A DNA stretch of 64,000 bases from Gigaspora margarita (Eukaryota; Glomeromycota; Glomeromycetes; Diversisporales; Gigasporaceae): positions 156,056 to 220,055 of the forward strand of contig WTPW01001259.1 of the NCBI GenBank assembly GCA_009809945.1, given 5' to 3'. The notes under the pieces are model-generated. The model saw nothing but the letters and a program-made list of their open reading frames with translations, searched no databases and was not told where the DNA came from. Position 1 is the stretch's first letter. Each line of letters starts with the position of its first letter. Below, one piece after another: positions 37,321 through 49,463 of the stretch. The position numbers and the translations under genes were made by a program.

Positions 37321-38374
37321 GGCCCAGGACATGTCCCTTTACAGGGGTTCAAAATGTTGTTTATAATTAAAATTTTTAAATTTTTTTATGAATTTACTAT
37401 ATAACTTTGAGCTAAGATTCTTTTAAATATTACTTATTATTTTTTTAATAAATTTTCGGGTATGTAGAACAAGGGGAGAAGAAAAAATTGAGCTTAAATT
37501 TTTTTTTAAAATTTTGTCAATTTTGCACAAAACAAAAATGTAACTTGGCCAAAATCATTTTTTTTCTAATTTTTAATATAAAAAGTATATGTAAAAACAT
37601 GCCCTAAACAACTTTATTTTTTTGACAGAAGTAGGTTACCTTGTAAGAAAAATGGGTAATCTATGTACTAAAGTTAAAATTTATTGTATTTCTTGATTAA
37701 ACTTTTTTCCTTATTAGGTAACCTATTTTGGGCTCTTAAGCAAAGTTGTTTGGCATGTAATTTTATATTACATTTGAGGTTAGAACCGCTTTTTGAACCT
37801 GTTACTAAGTGAAAAATGGGTTTAAAGTTAAAAAAAATTTTTTTTTCTAAAAAAAAAATTTTTTTAAAAAAATTTTTTTTCAAACTTTAATCCTATTTTT
37901 CACTTAGTAACAGGTCTGAAAAGCGCATTTCAACTTCAAATGTGATAAAATTACATGCCAAACAACTTTGCTTAAGAGCCCAAAGTAGGTTACCTAATAG
38001 GAAAAAAGTTTAATCAGAAATACAATAAATTTTAACTTTAGTACATAGATAACCTATTTTCTTACAAGGTAACCTACTTCTGTCGACTAAGTAAAGTTGT
38101 TCAGGGCATGTTTTTACATATACTTTTTATGTTAAAATTAGAAAATATTTGATTTTGGCTAAGTTACATTTTCATTTTGTGCAAAATTGACAAAATTTTA
38201 ATTCAATTTTTAAGCTCAATTTTTTTTTCTTCCCTTGTTCTATATACTAAAAAATTTAATTTAAAGTTAATAAGTAATATTTAAAAGAATCTTAGCTCAA
38301 AGTAATATAGTAAATTCATATGTTTTTTTTTAATTTTAATTATAGACAACAATGAAAGGAACATGTTCTGGGCC
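37321..38374. repeat. Large foldback palindrome of about 1.05 kb
   Basis: The left arm starts GGCCCAGGACATGT and the right arm ends ACATGTTCTGGGCC. The arms (about 520 bp each) match almost throughout, for example AGGTAACCTATTTTGGGCTC on the left and its complement on the right. The centre is an A/T block near 37850. A transcript would fold into one very long hairpin. Small open frames in it are by-products. Confidence 0.85.
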
Positions 38375-38382
38375 TGATAATG

Positions 38383-38530
38383 TTTTTTTTTTTGATATTT
38401 TCATTATATGCAGCCAAATTTGATATTTTCATTATATGTGGCTTTTTTTGATATTTTTGTTATATATAGCCAATTTGATATTTTCATTATATATGGCCAA
38501 ATTTTTTTATTTTATTATATATAGCCAAAT
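38383..38530. repeat. Minisatellite with TATAT..GCCAAATTTGATATTTTC units
   Basis: About four diverged units of 30-36 bp built on GATATTTTCATTATATGTGG and GCCAAATTT. Related GGCCAAATTT arrays lie at 39815-39975 and 44125-44345. Confidence 0.7.
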
Positions 38531-38955
38531 TAGTATTTCAATTCTATTTTGAGATTATAATTTTTTTTTAGGATAATTCAGATTTACTTGGATTGGAACC
38601 AGTTTTAAATTAGGCTGCTACAATAAAAAATAAATAAATAAAATAAACTGCACAATACATAAATATTAAGGCAGTTTTTTTTTTTAATAAGCTCAGAATT
38701 AGATATGTGACTTGCCCAGTTATAATCACATGTCTGGTAATTTGATCAATCAGTAGGTTAAGTAAGTATAAGATAATTTTTGAAAGTATTAGTGTATGGT
38801 ATGAGCAGTATTAAAGATTTGATGTTCCCAGTGTTCCCAAGAACATTTAAAAAAATTTTTTTACATTAAATTTAGAATTTATGTTCCTTATTGGGAACAA
38901 GATAGGAACATAAATTTTTTTATTTGTGTTCCCTATAGAGATGGTTTTTTTGCTT

Positions 38956-38990
38956 GAGAGAGAGAGAGAGAGATTTTTTTAGAGAGAGAG

Positions 38991-39037
<47 letters not shown>

Positions 39038-39039
39038 TT

Positions 39040-39091
<52 letters not shown>

Positions 39092-39112
39092 TTTTTTTAG
39101 AGAGACAAAGGG
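38956..39112. repeat. (GA)n microsatellite, interrupted
   Basis: Long GA tracts are broken by three TTTTTT(T) blocks. The surrounding sequence repeats the word GTTCCC and its complement GGGAAC (38820-38935, 39170-39185), so the microsatellite may have grown inside a small TIR element. Confidence 0.85.
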
Positions 39113-39779
39113 AGAGAAACTAAGTTATAGAAACACTAAAAATTTTTTTATTTTTTTAAATTTAATATTTTATGTTCCCAAAGAACAAAAAAAAATTTCA
39201 AATCTTTTTTTTTTTTTATGAGTATGAGTATGAAGTAATTTATAGATATTGTTCTAAGTATATACAGTACTAATAATGTATATTAGTGAATTAGCCTTGT
39301 TTTTTTGCAAACCCAATATCCATTCTAGTTTTATCATTTTCTCTTTTTCTTGCCCAACATGGTATTACTGAGTGGCCTATCAGGACAACAGCCATATAGG
39401 GTAAAGTTGAGCATGGTTTACAAGTTTGTTTTGTAATATGGAATATCAAATAACAGTTATATATGTATGTACCCTTTGTGACCTGATGAGATATCAGTTG
39501 CAAATGCAGTTCTTGTGACCTGTCAGAATGATAGTCATATGAAAAGTGAGGGTTAATAGATTTTGGTTCAAGGGCAGATAGCAGTTAATAGCATAAAGTT
39601 CTTAATGGCCTGTTGGAATAACAGTTATAAAAAAAACAAATAGAATATTGCATGATGCTAAAAAAGCTGCATAGATTGCTCAATTAGCAGAAGAAAACAC
39701 CTATTTGTATTTGTATAGGTTAAACTCAAAATGAAAGACATTTTTTTTCTGGCATATACTATAATATATATTGTATATA

Positions 39780-40172
39780 TAAAAAGTAAACAAGTTTCAT
39801 TTTTTTAGAGCAGCCAAATTTAGTAGCCAAATTTGTAACCAAATTTAGTATATATAGATTTTTTTAATTTAGTATATATAGGGCAACCAAATTTAGTATA
39901 TATAGAGTAGCCAAATTTTTTTTTTATAGGATAGCCAAATTGCTTGTTTGAATAATATACATAGAGTGGCCAAATTTTTTTTTAATCAACTTTCTATACC
40001 TTTTTTTATAAATAGATTTAAAAAAAAATTAAAAACTATAGAAGCATTTAACTTGTTTTAATCTAATATTTTAAGATAGTATTTTTTGGTTACTATTTTT
40101 TTTGAAGAAGGGTTAGCAATTTGAATGTTATCAATTTTATTTGTTAGGACTAGGTTGTTTGTACTATACAAT
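39780..40172. mobile_element. Degraded copy of the pogo-like MITE at 44086
   Basis: The right part, from TTTAAGATAGTATTTTTTG to GGACTAGGTTGTTTGTACTA, matches 44455-44553 closely. The left part is an expanded GCCAAATTTAGTATATATAG array (39815-39975). The left terminal repeat is no longer recognisable. Confidence 0.6.
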
Positions 40173-41040
40173 ACTTGCAGGGGGTTTTTTAGCAAAAAAT
40201 TTAAAAGCAAAAGATCATTACTCATCTAATGATATGTATGCCAGCTTAAAGGACTTAGCTGCAAATAAAGAACTTACTTTTGAGAAAATACTATTAGTGA
40301 AAACTATAAAAGGTTGAATAAGAAGATATAGTACAAAATTCAAAAAGAAGCATCAGAAAAACACACTGTTAAAGAATACTAATCATATTTAAATAACTAA
40401 TAAATGTCAAAGATATTAATTAGAATATAATTAAACATAAAATTGACAAAAAAATATTATATGAAATCTTCTTTTTCTTCATATAAAACCTTTTAAAGCT
40501 ATAAATTATAAATAGTATTATCAATGCAAATAACATGTTTAAGATTTGTACTATATATAATAAGTATAAAATTATAAAAGACAAAAAATGATTATCTTTT
40601 TATATAGTCAAATAAGTATTTATATTATTAGCACTTTATCATTTGGGCTAACTATTATGACATACTATATATAGTTGTATGACATTTGTTATATAAGGGT
40701 GAGTTAATAGAAAAGAGACAAATTTTTTCTAAGTAAAAGTTTTTTTAACTTAGAGCATAAATATTTTATTAACTATCCTATTAAATCTAGTAAATTTTTT
40801 TTTATTTTAATTCTAAATAATTCAAAAATTAAAATAAAAAATTTTTGTCAAAATTGATCAAGATATTTTAGATTAAAAATTAAAAAAATTTTACTAAAAA
40901 TAATTTGTTTCTTTTTTACTAATTCATTCCCATATGTTATATATAATATAATCATTTTATTTTTGGCTATTGTGTCTCTTTTTTTTAAAAATCAACATAA
41001 AAATTTCTTTGCAAACCCAAAAAAGAAAATTTTTACTCTT
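40173..41040. other. AT-rich intergenic sequence
   Basis: No gene or repeat family recognised. Confidence 0.5.
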
Positions 41041-41043
41041 TTT

Positions 41044-41160
41044 TTTATATATATATTATATATATATAGTATATATATATATATGATATAGTATATATTT
41101 TTTTGATATAGTATATATATATATTATATATATATATATATACACATAATATATATTTTT
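41044..41160. repeat. (TA)n-rich microsatellite
   Basis: Nearly pure TA tracts with TTTTTT interruptions; easily forms cruciforms and is prone to assembly error. Confidence 0.85.
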
Positions 41161-41599
41161 TTTGTATATATATTTAATGTGCTAGAAAAAAAGAAAAAAA
41201 TTGAATTATTTAAAGTTTTTTTACTTAAATTCTGGTAAAGAAAGTATCTTTTTGGTTTTATATTTCCACTTCTGTCTATAGTTATACTTTTACTTTTCAA
41301 ATTTTTTTAAATTTTACATTTTTTTTCTTCAAATTTTTTGCTAGTATAATGAATTGATAATCAATGATCATCAAGAATATAATGCAAGACAAAAAAATTA
41401 CAATAAAAGAATTGTAAACTTAGCCTCTAAGCCTCTGACCAATACAAAATTTATATAATTAGCCATGTAGATCAATTTGCACTATTCATTTACCAATAGC
41501 AATTTAGATCCAGATTAGAATATATTAAATGTGTAATATTTAGTAACTGTTATATTTGGCAGGTAATAAGATCATGTTTCATATGACAAATAAAAGCTT

Positions 41600-41975
41600 T
41601 AAAGTTAATGCACAAGCTTTGGCCTAGAGGGGTCCATATTGTTGTATTAAATTCAAAACAGAACATTTAATGACAAAAAAGTAATGATTTAAATCTAATG
41701 CACTAGCTTTGGCCTCCAGAGAGGGCCCATATTAGTGCATTAAATTAAAGACAGAACATCTAATGGCAGAAAGAAAATGCTTGCATAACTTTGATCCAAT
41801 TTGGTGCATTGAATTCAGGATAGAGTACCTAATATTGAAAAGAAAAATTTTTAAATCTAATTCCAGCTTTGACCTAATGATAAAAACCAAATGCTTTAAT
41901 ATAATGCACTAGCTTTGGTCCAAAAGAGCCCAAATTGGTGCATTAAATTTAAGATAAAATACCTAATAATAGAAA
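41600..41975. repeat. Diverged tandem repeat, units about 90 bp
   Basis: At least four units share AATGCACTAGCTTTGGCC, then GCCCATATTAGTGCATTAAA, then ACAGAACATCTAATGG. A looser related piece occurs at about 43375-43450. Non-coding. Confidence 0.7.
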
Positions 41976-44085
41976 TAGTTTAAGAAATTTTTTTTTCAAA
42001 ATAAAAATAAGAATTAAACAAATAAATCTATTAACTTTAGCATATGGGTGACGAAGCCATCTGCATAATTATGTTTTAGTTTGTATTATAAATTGTGTGC
42101 CTATAAAAATTTATTGATTATATGTGGATTTGCAATTAAAGTATTTCTGGTTATTTTTGCTCTACAATACTGCAATATAATTTTGCACATTCTGGTATAT
42201 TTTGCCTTCAAAGCAAGTTTGATTAGAAGTTGTTCATTTAAAAAGACTTTTGTATAATAGTTATTTTAAAGTTGCAGGTAGTTTTTGTAACAGTCTTTTG
42301 TTATTAAATATTTTGTTCTAAAAAATACTTTTAAAATGCATAAATAAATTATCCAAATAATTTTACATTAGCGAGTTCTATATATATAGAGAAGAATATG
42401 CTATAAAATATATAAAATACCAATAGATCTCAATTTTTTATAGCTTTATTGTTATTAAACATTAAGCCTAATTTCTAAATACTAAAACAGGATTAGTCAA
42501 AAGAATTTATTTCTTTCAACTTCAGAACTCTTATATGCAACCTGTTTTTATTTGGAACATCGAATTTTAAATTATATAGTTAATTTGGATAATAATTTGC
42601 ATCTGTATCTAATCTCTACAAGTAGAGTATTTGTAGTTGGTTAAGTGAAAGACACAACTATTAGTATTGATATTTCTTTCTTAGTTGGTTGAATAGGCTA
42701 AAATAAAAATAATAGTTGGGTTGCTTAGTTGTTAGTAAAGAATCAAAATAGTCTAAACTAATTATATTAGAATTAAAAAGCAAATATCTATAACTCTAAA
42801 AGTATTAGTAATTGCCTTAAAGGTATACTAGTAGTTGTAGCAAATGCTGGTCTAAAAATACTAACAAATATATGCTTAGTAACTATTTTACTTTAATTAT
42901 TATAAAGCCTGTCACAACCATTGTTACATTTTTTTGAACTTATTAAAAAGAATTTCAGATAGTTAAAATGCAGATTTGTATAGAAAAAGAGTGCATAGAA
43001 TAAAACCCATTATTATAACAAAATTTATTACTTGTATAATTTATATAGTTTTTGTAACTATTAGGATTCTGAGATTTGAATTTAGACCAAACCAAGTTTA
43101 GCCAAACCTGAACCAAACCTGAACTCAATCTAAGAATTTTGCAGATCTCAAACCCAAACCCGAACTCAAACATAAATATTTATGCTCAAACAAATTTGAA
43201 CATGAATATAAGTTCAGTTTGAGTTCATTTTAAAGTTTATAAACATGTTTGAATTTGGAATATACTTAGAAATGTGCTTTTTATTTATATGCCAAATAGA
43301 TATAATTTATATAAGTGATTTATTTGTTCTAAAAAGCAAAAAAATAAATCCATTACTAGATGCTTTATATCTAATAATAATGCATCTGGATTTGAATTTA
43401 ATGAAGCTCTTTTAATAGCCCAGATTAGCATATTAAATTTAAAAGCAGATGCTTTTTTAATTATTATATAAAATGATTGCTTTATATTTCTTTAGATCTT
43501 TTACTTGCTATGCATCTTTTAACTATATAATTTAATTAATATTATTTTTAAAGGGATAAAACCTTATTATTATTGTGAACTAAATTATATTGTCAATTTT
43601 TTTAAAATAAAAATATAACAAATAACAATAATAAATAAATAATACAAGGATAAACTAGTCCTAAGGAGATTCTGTAAAGTATCCAGGACTAACCTATCAA
43701 GATTTTAATAAAAATTAGGATTTTTATGAAAATCAGAATTTTTACAAAGATCAAGATTTAATGAAAATCATGCTTTTTATAAAGATCAAGATATTGCTTT
43801 ACAACATCAAGATTTTACAAAGATTAAGATATTACTTCACAAGAAAATCAAAATACTACTTTGCGATATAAAAATTTAGAACAAGAAAATCAAACAAATT
43901 ATTATGAAAATAACAATAATAATAAAATTAAACAGGAGCTAAAATGTAAGAATTTTATTTATTAAGAGCACTAATATATATTGTATATATTACTCTGGTT
44001 ATATCAACGTTTTTGGAATTAGTAAAAAAATACAAAATGTTGATATATTTTTTTACATATATAGAATATCAAATTTAATCTTATA
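41976..44085. other. AT-rich intergenic sequence with possible coding relic
   Basis: No intact gene. At 43690-43900 repeated AATCAAGATTTT..AAAGATCAAGAT phrases could be a decayed Asn/Gln/Asp-rich or coiled-coil coding stretch, but frames are broken. A short run at 43085-43175 has repeated CCAAACCTGAAC words. Confidence 0.4.
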
Positions 44086-44553
44086 CAGTGTATACAACCT
44101 AGTCCCTTTTTTTAAAAAATTTTAGTGGCCAAATTCAGATTTTATTTTTTAGAGGCCAATTTGAATTTTTTTCTAAATTTTATATAAAGTGGCCAAATTT
44201 AAATTTTCAATATATATAAAGTGGTTTTTTTTAAATTTTTAATATATAAAGTGGCCAAATTTAAATTTTTAATATATATAAAGTTTTTTTATTTAAATTT
44301 TTAAGTGGCCAAATTTGCTTTTTTATATATACAAAAGGTGGCTTTTTTTCATCTTTAATTATAAAAATACTATAACTTCAACTTGTTATAACTTTTTTAT
44401 ATTTTTTTATTTAAAAAATTTAAGAACGTGGAAGTGTTTAGCTTGTTTTGAATTAATATTTTAAGATAGTATTTTTTTTACTATTTTTTTAAAAAAGGAT
44501 TAGCAATTTGAACTTTATCAATTTTATTGGTCGGGGCTAGGTTGTACGCACTG
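44086..44553. mobile_element. pogo-like MITE with CAGTGTATACAACCTAG ends
   Basis: Ends CAGTGTATACAACCTAGTCCC-type and the complement of GGGGCTAGGTTGTACGCACTG are flanked by TA (44084-44085, 44554-44555). The interior has about five GTGGCCAAATTTAAATTT units. The CAGTG ends and TA duplication fit the pogo branch of Tc1-mariner. Confidence 0.75.
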
Positions 44554-44994
44554 TATAATAAATTACTAAAAATATTTTAAAAATAACCCAGCAACTAATA
44601 ATATTGAAAAAAGACAAAGTAAAGCAATAGTATCAAAATGAAAGGTTCAAAAAAAATCAAAATGACTACTTTAGCAATAACTCCAATAGTAACAACTCCA
44701 ATTGTGGCAACTCTAATAGCAATAACTCAAGGGAGATACTAAAATATATTAATATACTAAAAGTAAATAAAAATTGAAGAAAAAAATAATAGTAAGAAAA
44801 AAAAGCTTTAATACCTCAAAAATAATGAAAAAACATATACCAAAAATGATAGTAATTCCAAAAGAGCAACTTGCAAGGCAATAACTCCAAAGGATAACTT
44901 CAAAAGCAATGACAATAACTAAAAAAAATTATATGAAAATTAGTGAGTTGTAAAAAAAAAAATTATAAAAATAAAAGATCATCATGTTAGTACA

Positions 44995-46260
44995 TAAAAT
45001 TATGCATAATCATTAAGAATCTTAATGATTGTGCATATCAGTGTATAAAAATTATAATCATTAAGAACATTAACAAAAGTGCATGTTAATGCACATTATT
45101 AAGGAATTGTAACAATATGATTATTAAGAATCTTAATAATATGATTATTAAGAATTTTAACAATATGATTTTTTTTAATCTTAATGATATGATCATTAAG
45201 ATTCTTAATGATATAATTGTTAAGAATTTTTTTTATATGATCGTTAAGATTCTTAATAATATGATTGTTAAGAATCTTAACGATATTTTTTTTAAGATTC
45301 TCAATAATATGATTGTTAAGAATCTTAATGATGTGATTGTTAAGATTTTTTTCAATATGATTGTTAAGAATCTTAATAATATAATCATTAAGATTCTTAA
45401 TGATTTTTTTTTTAAGAATCTTAATGATATGATCATTAAGAATCTTAACAATATAATTGTTAATTTTTTTAACAATATAATCATTAAAAATGATTGTTAA
45501 AAATCTTAATAGTATGATCGTTTTTTTTTTTAATGATATAATCATTAAGAATCTTAAAGATATGATCATTAAGATTCTTAATTTTTTTATCATTAAGAAT
45601 TATCTTTAAGAATCTTAATGATATGATCATTAGAATCTTATTTTTTTGATTGTTAAGAATGATCATCAAGAATCTTAATGATATAATCATTTAGAATCTT
45701 ATAGTGCTTTGCAAAAAACTGTAACCCTGTGGTTTCTTGGTGATAATGGTAGAAAAATTTCTGAGATTTTAATTATTATTGATCATAATTTTCAATCAAA
45801 GAGTCTATATTTTATCTAAATCTTTAAAATTCTTAAAGAATCAAAAATCCACAAGAATTGGCTAATTTCTTATGATTTTACATGAAATTATGATCTGCAA
45901 AGGTCACAAATTTTTGCAATATGCAATAATGATATAATTATTAAAAATGATCATTAAGAATCTTAACGATTGTGCATATTAGCACACGAAAATTATAATC
46001 ATTAATAATCTTAATGATTGTGCACTTCAGTGTACAAAATTGTAATTGTTAAGTTTTTTTAATAATTGTGATAACCATGATGTCAGCACACTAAAATTAT
46101 GATTAGTAAGAATTTTTTTAATTGTGCATGTCAGTGCACGATAATTATAATCATTAAGAATCTTAACAATTTTTTTTTTTAGTGCATGGAAATTATAATC
46201 GTTAAGAATCTTAACAATTGTGCACATTAATTTTTTTAAATCATGTGATCATAAAGATTA
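44995..46260. repeat. Palindromic minisatellite of TTAAGAATCTTAA units
   Basis: More than thirty copies of a near-palindrome (CATTAAGAATCTTAATG with C/T variants) spaced about 20-30 bp apart, joined by ATGAT or T runs. At 45970-46220 longer units add TGTGCAT..CAGTGCAC. Open frames on both strands are by-products of the repeat. Confidence 0.85.
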
Positions 46261-46736
46261 ATACATGTCAATATATAGATATAATACTATTTTTTTTAGT
46301 GCACAAATTTCAATTTTCATGTAATAACATGTATTAAATTTTGTGGATGATCAGTTTTTGAAACCCATGCTTACCCGCATACAATTTCATATTTATGCAT
46401 GCATTTCTGTATATTGAGTTTTCATAGAATAGATAAATTAATAAACCAATAAATTATAAGTTATGCCAAATTTGCTACAATACCCACACTTACCATATTT
46501 TAACTATTCAAATTTTTTAATACTATTTAATATCCAAATATCCAAATATCTAAAAATCATCCATTTACTTCCAATTTTTTTAGACACACTTATCAAACAA
46601 TGCTTATAACTGATAAGGACCAAGTCTAATATTGAAATTTAATAAAGAAATTATCAGCTTAGATTTCATGTAATATAAGGCTTAAAGTCAACAATTATAT
46701 TAGATTGTTATAAGAAACTCATTGAAGGTAAGTTAC

Positions 46737-47930
46737 TAGGGTGGTAAACAGACTAAGTAATCAATACTATATAAGGTGACTATAGAATTTAATATATTGC
46801 AGATTTTTTATGTTACATAGGGAAAAACAATTGTTATCGTTATAATGGTAATATTAATATATTAATTAAAATTTCAAACTGATTCAACTCACTAAAAAGA
46901 CAAGGAATTGCTTTGAAATTTCCATAAAATGTCTATAAAGTAACAAAAAGCAAAGTTACATTTGAATATTTTATGTTAATATGTAAATTTTAGGTGTTTT
47001 TTTTATAGAATATATAATATATTAAAAAAATTTGTAGTATAAGTATAACCAAAAAAAATTTAATAGAGCTTTTGCAAAAATCGAGCGTAACTTTTAGAAC
47101 TAGTTCTAATAAAGAGATTTTACTCAATAGAAATTAGAAAAAGAAGCACAATATTCAGTGGAATCTTTTAGAATTTTTTTTTTTTTTTTATAATTAGTTA
47201 TGGGCCGGTGCAAAAAGATTTGTACCTCAAATAGCTCTGATTAAAATATTTTTTGTACAAATTAATCTTTAATTTTTTTAATTTAATATACTTATTAGGT
47301 TACCAGATTGATAAAAATAAAATTTTTTTGATTATTTTATTGATAAAATAAAAAAATATATTGATAGTAACTTTTTTTCTTTTTTTTACTATGTAATTTA
47401 CTATAGTAATTTTTTTATACAGCATATAGTAAAAAAATCAAATTACCTCACTTTAAAGCTTAATTTCTTTTTTTTCAGTAATCCAATTTTGCTCAAATTT
47501 TAACCATATCTTTATCATATGCACATTTTTTTTTTTGCGAAGTACAAGCTCATAGAACTGCATATTGGTTGCGAAATTATTTAAAATATATTTTTTTTTA
47601 AAAAAAATTTGTATTTTTTCAAATAAGGTGAATTGTACATGCTTAATTATTAAAATAAAACAATGTTAAAACAATAAAAATAATATATTAAGTTAGATTA
47701 AAACCTATTTTATTTGATACTAAAAAATTTTTAATAATTAATCAAGAAAAAAAATTTTTCCTTAGTGTTAAAATTATGAAATTTTTTGAAGTACAAATCT
47801 TTCTGCACTGGCCCATAAAGTAAAATGATATTTTAGTAAATTATTTTTAATTTCACTGATAAAATCTGATCATATTAAAATTACTAATACACCTTATATA
47901 GTTTGATTACTTAGTCCGTTTACCACCCTA
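46737..47930. mobile_element. hAT-like element split by a mariner-type MITE
   Basis: Ends TAGGGTGGTAAACAGACTAAG and, inverted, CGGACTAAGTAATCAAACTA...CACCCTA are flanked by an exact 9-bp repeat GTAAGTTAC (46728-46736, 47931-47939). TAGGG ends with 8-9 bp duplication fit hAT. Removing the inner element 47201-47815 leaves about 577 bp. Non-coding. Confidence 0.8.
47201..47815. mobile_element. Tc1-mariner-type MITE with TGGGCCGGTGCA ends
   Basis: Ends TGGGCCGGTGCAAAAAGATT and the complement of AATCTTTCTGCACTGGCCCA are flanked by TA on both sides. 615 bp, AT-rich, no transposase. Inserted in the hAT-like element. Confidence 0.8.
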
Positions 47931-48589
47931 GTAAGTTACTGTATCTTAATATTCTATAGCAAAATTTATTCATCAAAAATTTCATAAACTATCAAGGGTT
48001 TCATTTTTGTTTTGCAAAAAGTAGTTCTGGTTGGAGCTTAAACAAAAATCATGTTAGAATTTCAAATATTAATCTATATAAATATGACATGATTATCCTC
48101 TTTAATTAATGTGACCAATAAAATTACAGAATCAAAAGAACTAAGCCATATTAAATGCGAGAATTCTTTATTGTTATAGTATCATATATGGAACAAATAT
48201 AGAAAGCATGCAAATATAGAATATTAATATAGATTTGATATATTTAAAATTGCATATAATTATAGTAATTTTTGCCAACTAAGATTGTAAAAAAAACTAT
48301 AGTAATTTGTAATTTATTTAAGTTTTCTGAAATAATAAGAATTTCATTTAATTTTTAAGATTGTGCACACAAATTTTTGGTGATAAAAGGTTACGATTTG
48401 ATTTTACTGTCATGTTATATTCGGAAAAAAAATGTTGCTGAACAAAAAAATCATGTTTATATTAGGTACTAAACTAAATTTTGAGATAAATGCAATTTTT
48501 GCAAAGTGAACGATTGTTTTGAACTTCTTTACATGTATGCACATCAGAAAACATGTGACAGTAAAATCGATCCAATATCCTAGTTTGTA

Positions 48590-48827
48590 ACTCATGCAAG
48601 GTCCCAAAATTCTGAGTTGAGATACTCCGGAGTGCATCAGAATCATGGTTGGTCAGATCAGAATTGATCAATTTTGTCCCAAAATCACATAAAATTTTTC
48701 TAATAAATCATATCCATTCATTAAGTAAAAAATGCCCAGCTGATAATTTTGCTATAAAACTTGCTAACAATTAGGGCAAATGCTGACCTAGATCTGATGC
48801 ATCTGACCCAGAAATTTGGGGACAGCC
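48590..48827. repeat. Dispersed repeat, CpG-depleted copy
   Basis: Matches 55621-55850 in the same orientation over about 230 bp, from ACTCATGCAAGGTCC to GACCCAGAAATTTGG. At most CpG sites of the other copy this one has TG or CA. The hAT-like element at 48828 is inserted at its end; the repeat appears to continue after 49471. Confidence 0.75.
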
Positions 48828-49463
48828 TAGGGATGAGAATCGATTATAAAAACTTTAATTGATAATCAAATTAGTTATAATCGATTTATAATATATAATT
48901 GAATCCTATATATATGTTGTTATCACTTAAATAATATTGTTAATAAAAAGCTTAATTATTTGGGTAATATTATTTATTAATTCATGTAAAAATTAAGAAA
49001 TGGCTTTAAAAATTAAAAATAAACTTAGCCACTATCAGTTATCAAATAGCTGGGTATAAACTAGGCTTAAAATTTAATAAACAATACACCTGATATTTAA
49101 CAACCATATAGCCATCAATAATTACTTACCGGAAAAGTTAGAAATAATTATAAATAACAATTTTAAACATTTACAATAGCTTGCAAAATAAAGATGCCTG
49201 AGTACAATCTAAAGGTTAAGCTAAATAACTCATAAAGTTTAAAAACAAAAGAGCTATTTTTAAAATAAATAATAACTTAAAAATTAGTGAAAGTTTATTA
49301 TAATTAAAATGATTATATGCCTAGAATCGATTCTAATTCAAGAATCGATTCAAAAATATGCAATCATTTCTAGAAATGATTAAAATAATTACACAAATAT
49401 AAGAATCGATTCTAATTTGATTAACAATTAAATTGATTGTTGGAGAATCAATTCTCATCTCTA
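48828..49463. mobile_element. hAT-like MITE with TAGGGATGAGAATCGATT ends
   Basis: Ends TAGGGATGAGAATCGATT and the complement of AATCAATTCTCATCTCTA are flanked by an exact 8-bp duplication GGACAGCC (48820-48827, 49464-49471). Multiple internal GAATCGATTCTAAT words. 636 bp, non-coding. Confidence 0.85.

Noticed and set aside
37674-37883. A 69-codon frame
   Set aside because: Crosses the A/T loop of the large palindrome.
39780-44553. A 4.8-kb LTR retrotransposon bounded by the two similar repeats
   Set aside because: The repeats end in inverted CAGTG..CACTG termini with TA duplication in the 44-kb copy, so they are MITE copies, and no gag/pol lies between them.
45099-45690. Open frames up to 164 codons on both strands
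   Set aside because: They lie wholly within the TTAAGAATCTTAA minisatellite, overlap each other on both strands and encode only low-complexity I/K/N/L sequence.
38956-46260. CRISPR-like array
   Set aside because: Repeats are adjacent or palindromic with no unique spacers of constant length, and the genome is eukaryotic.
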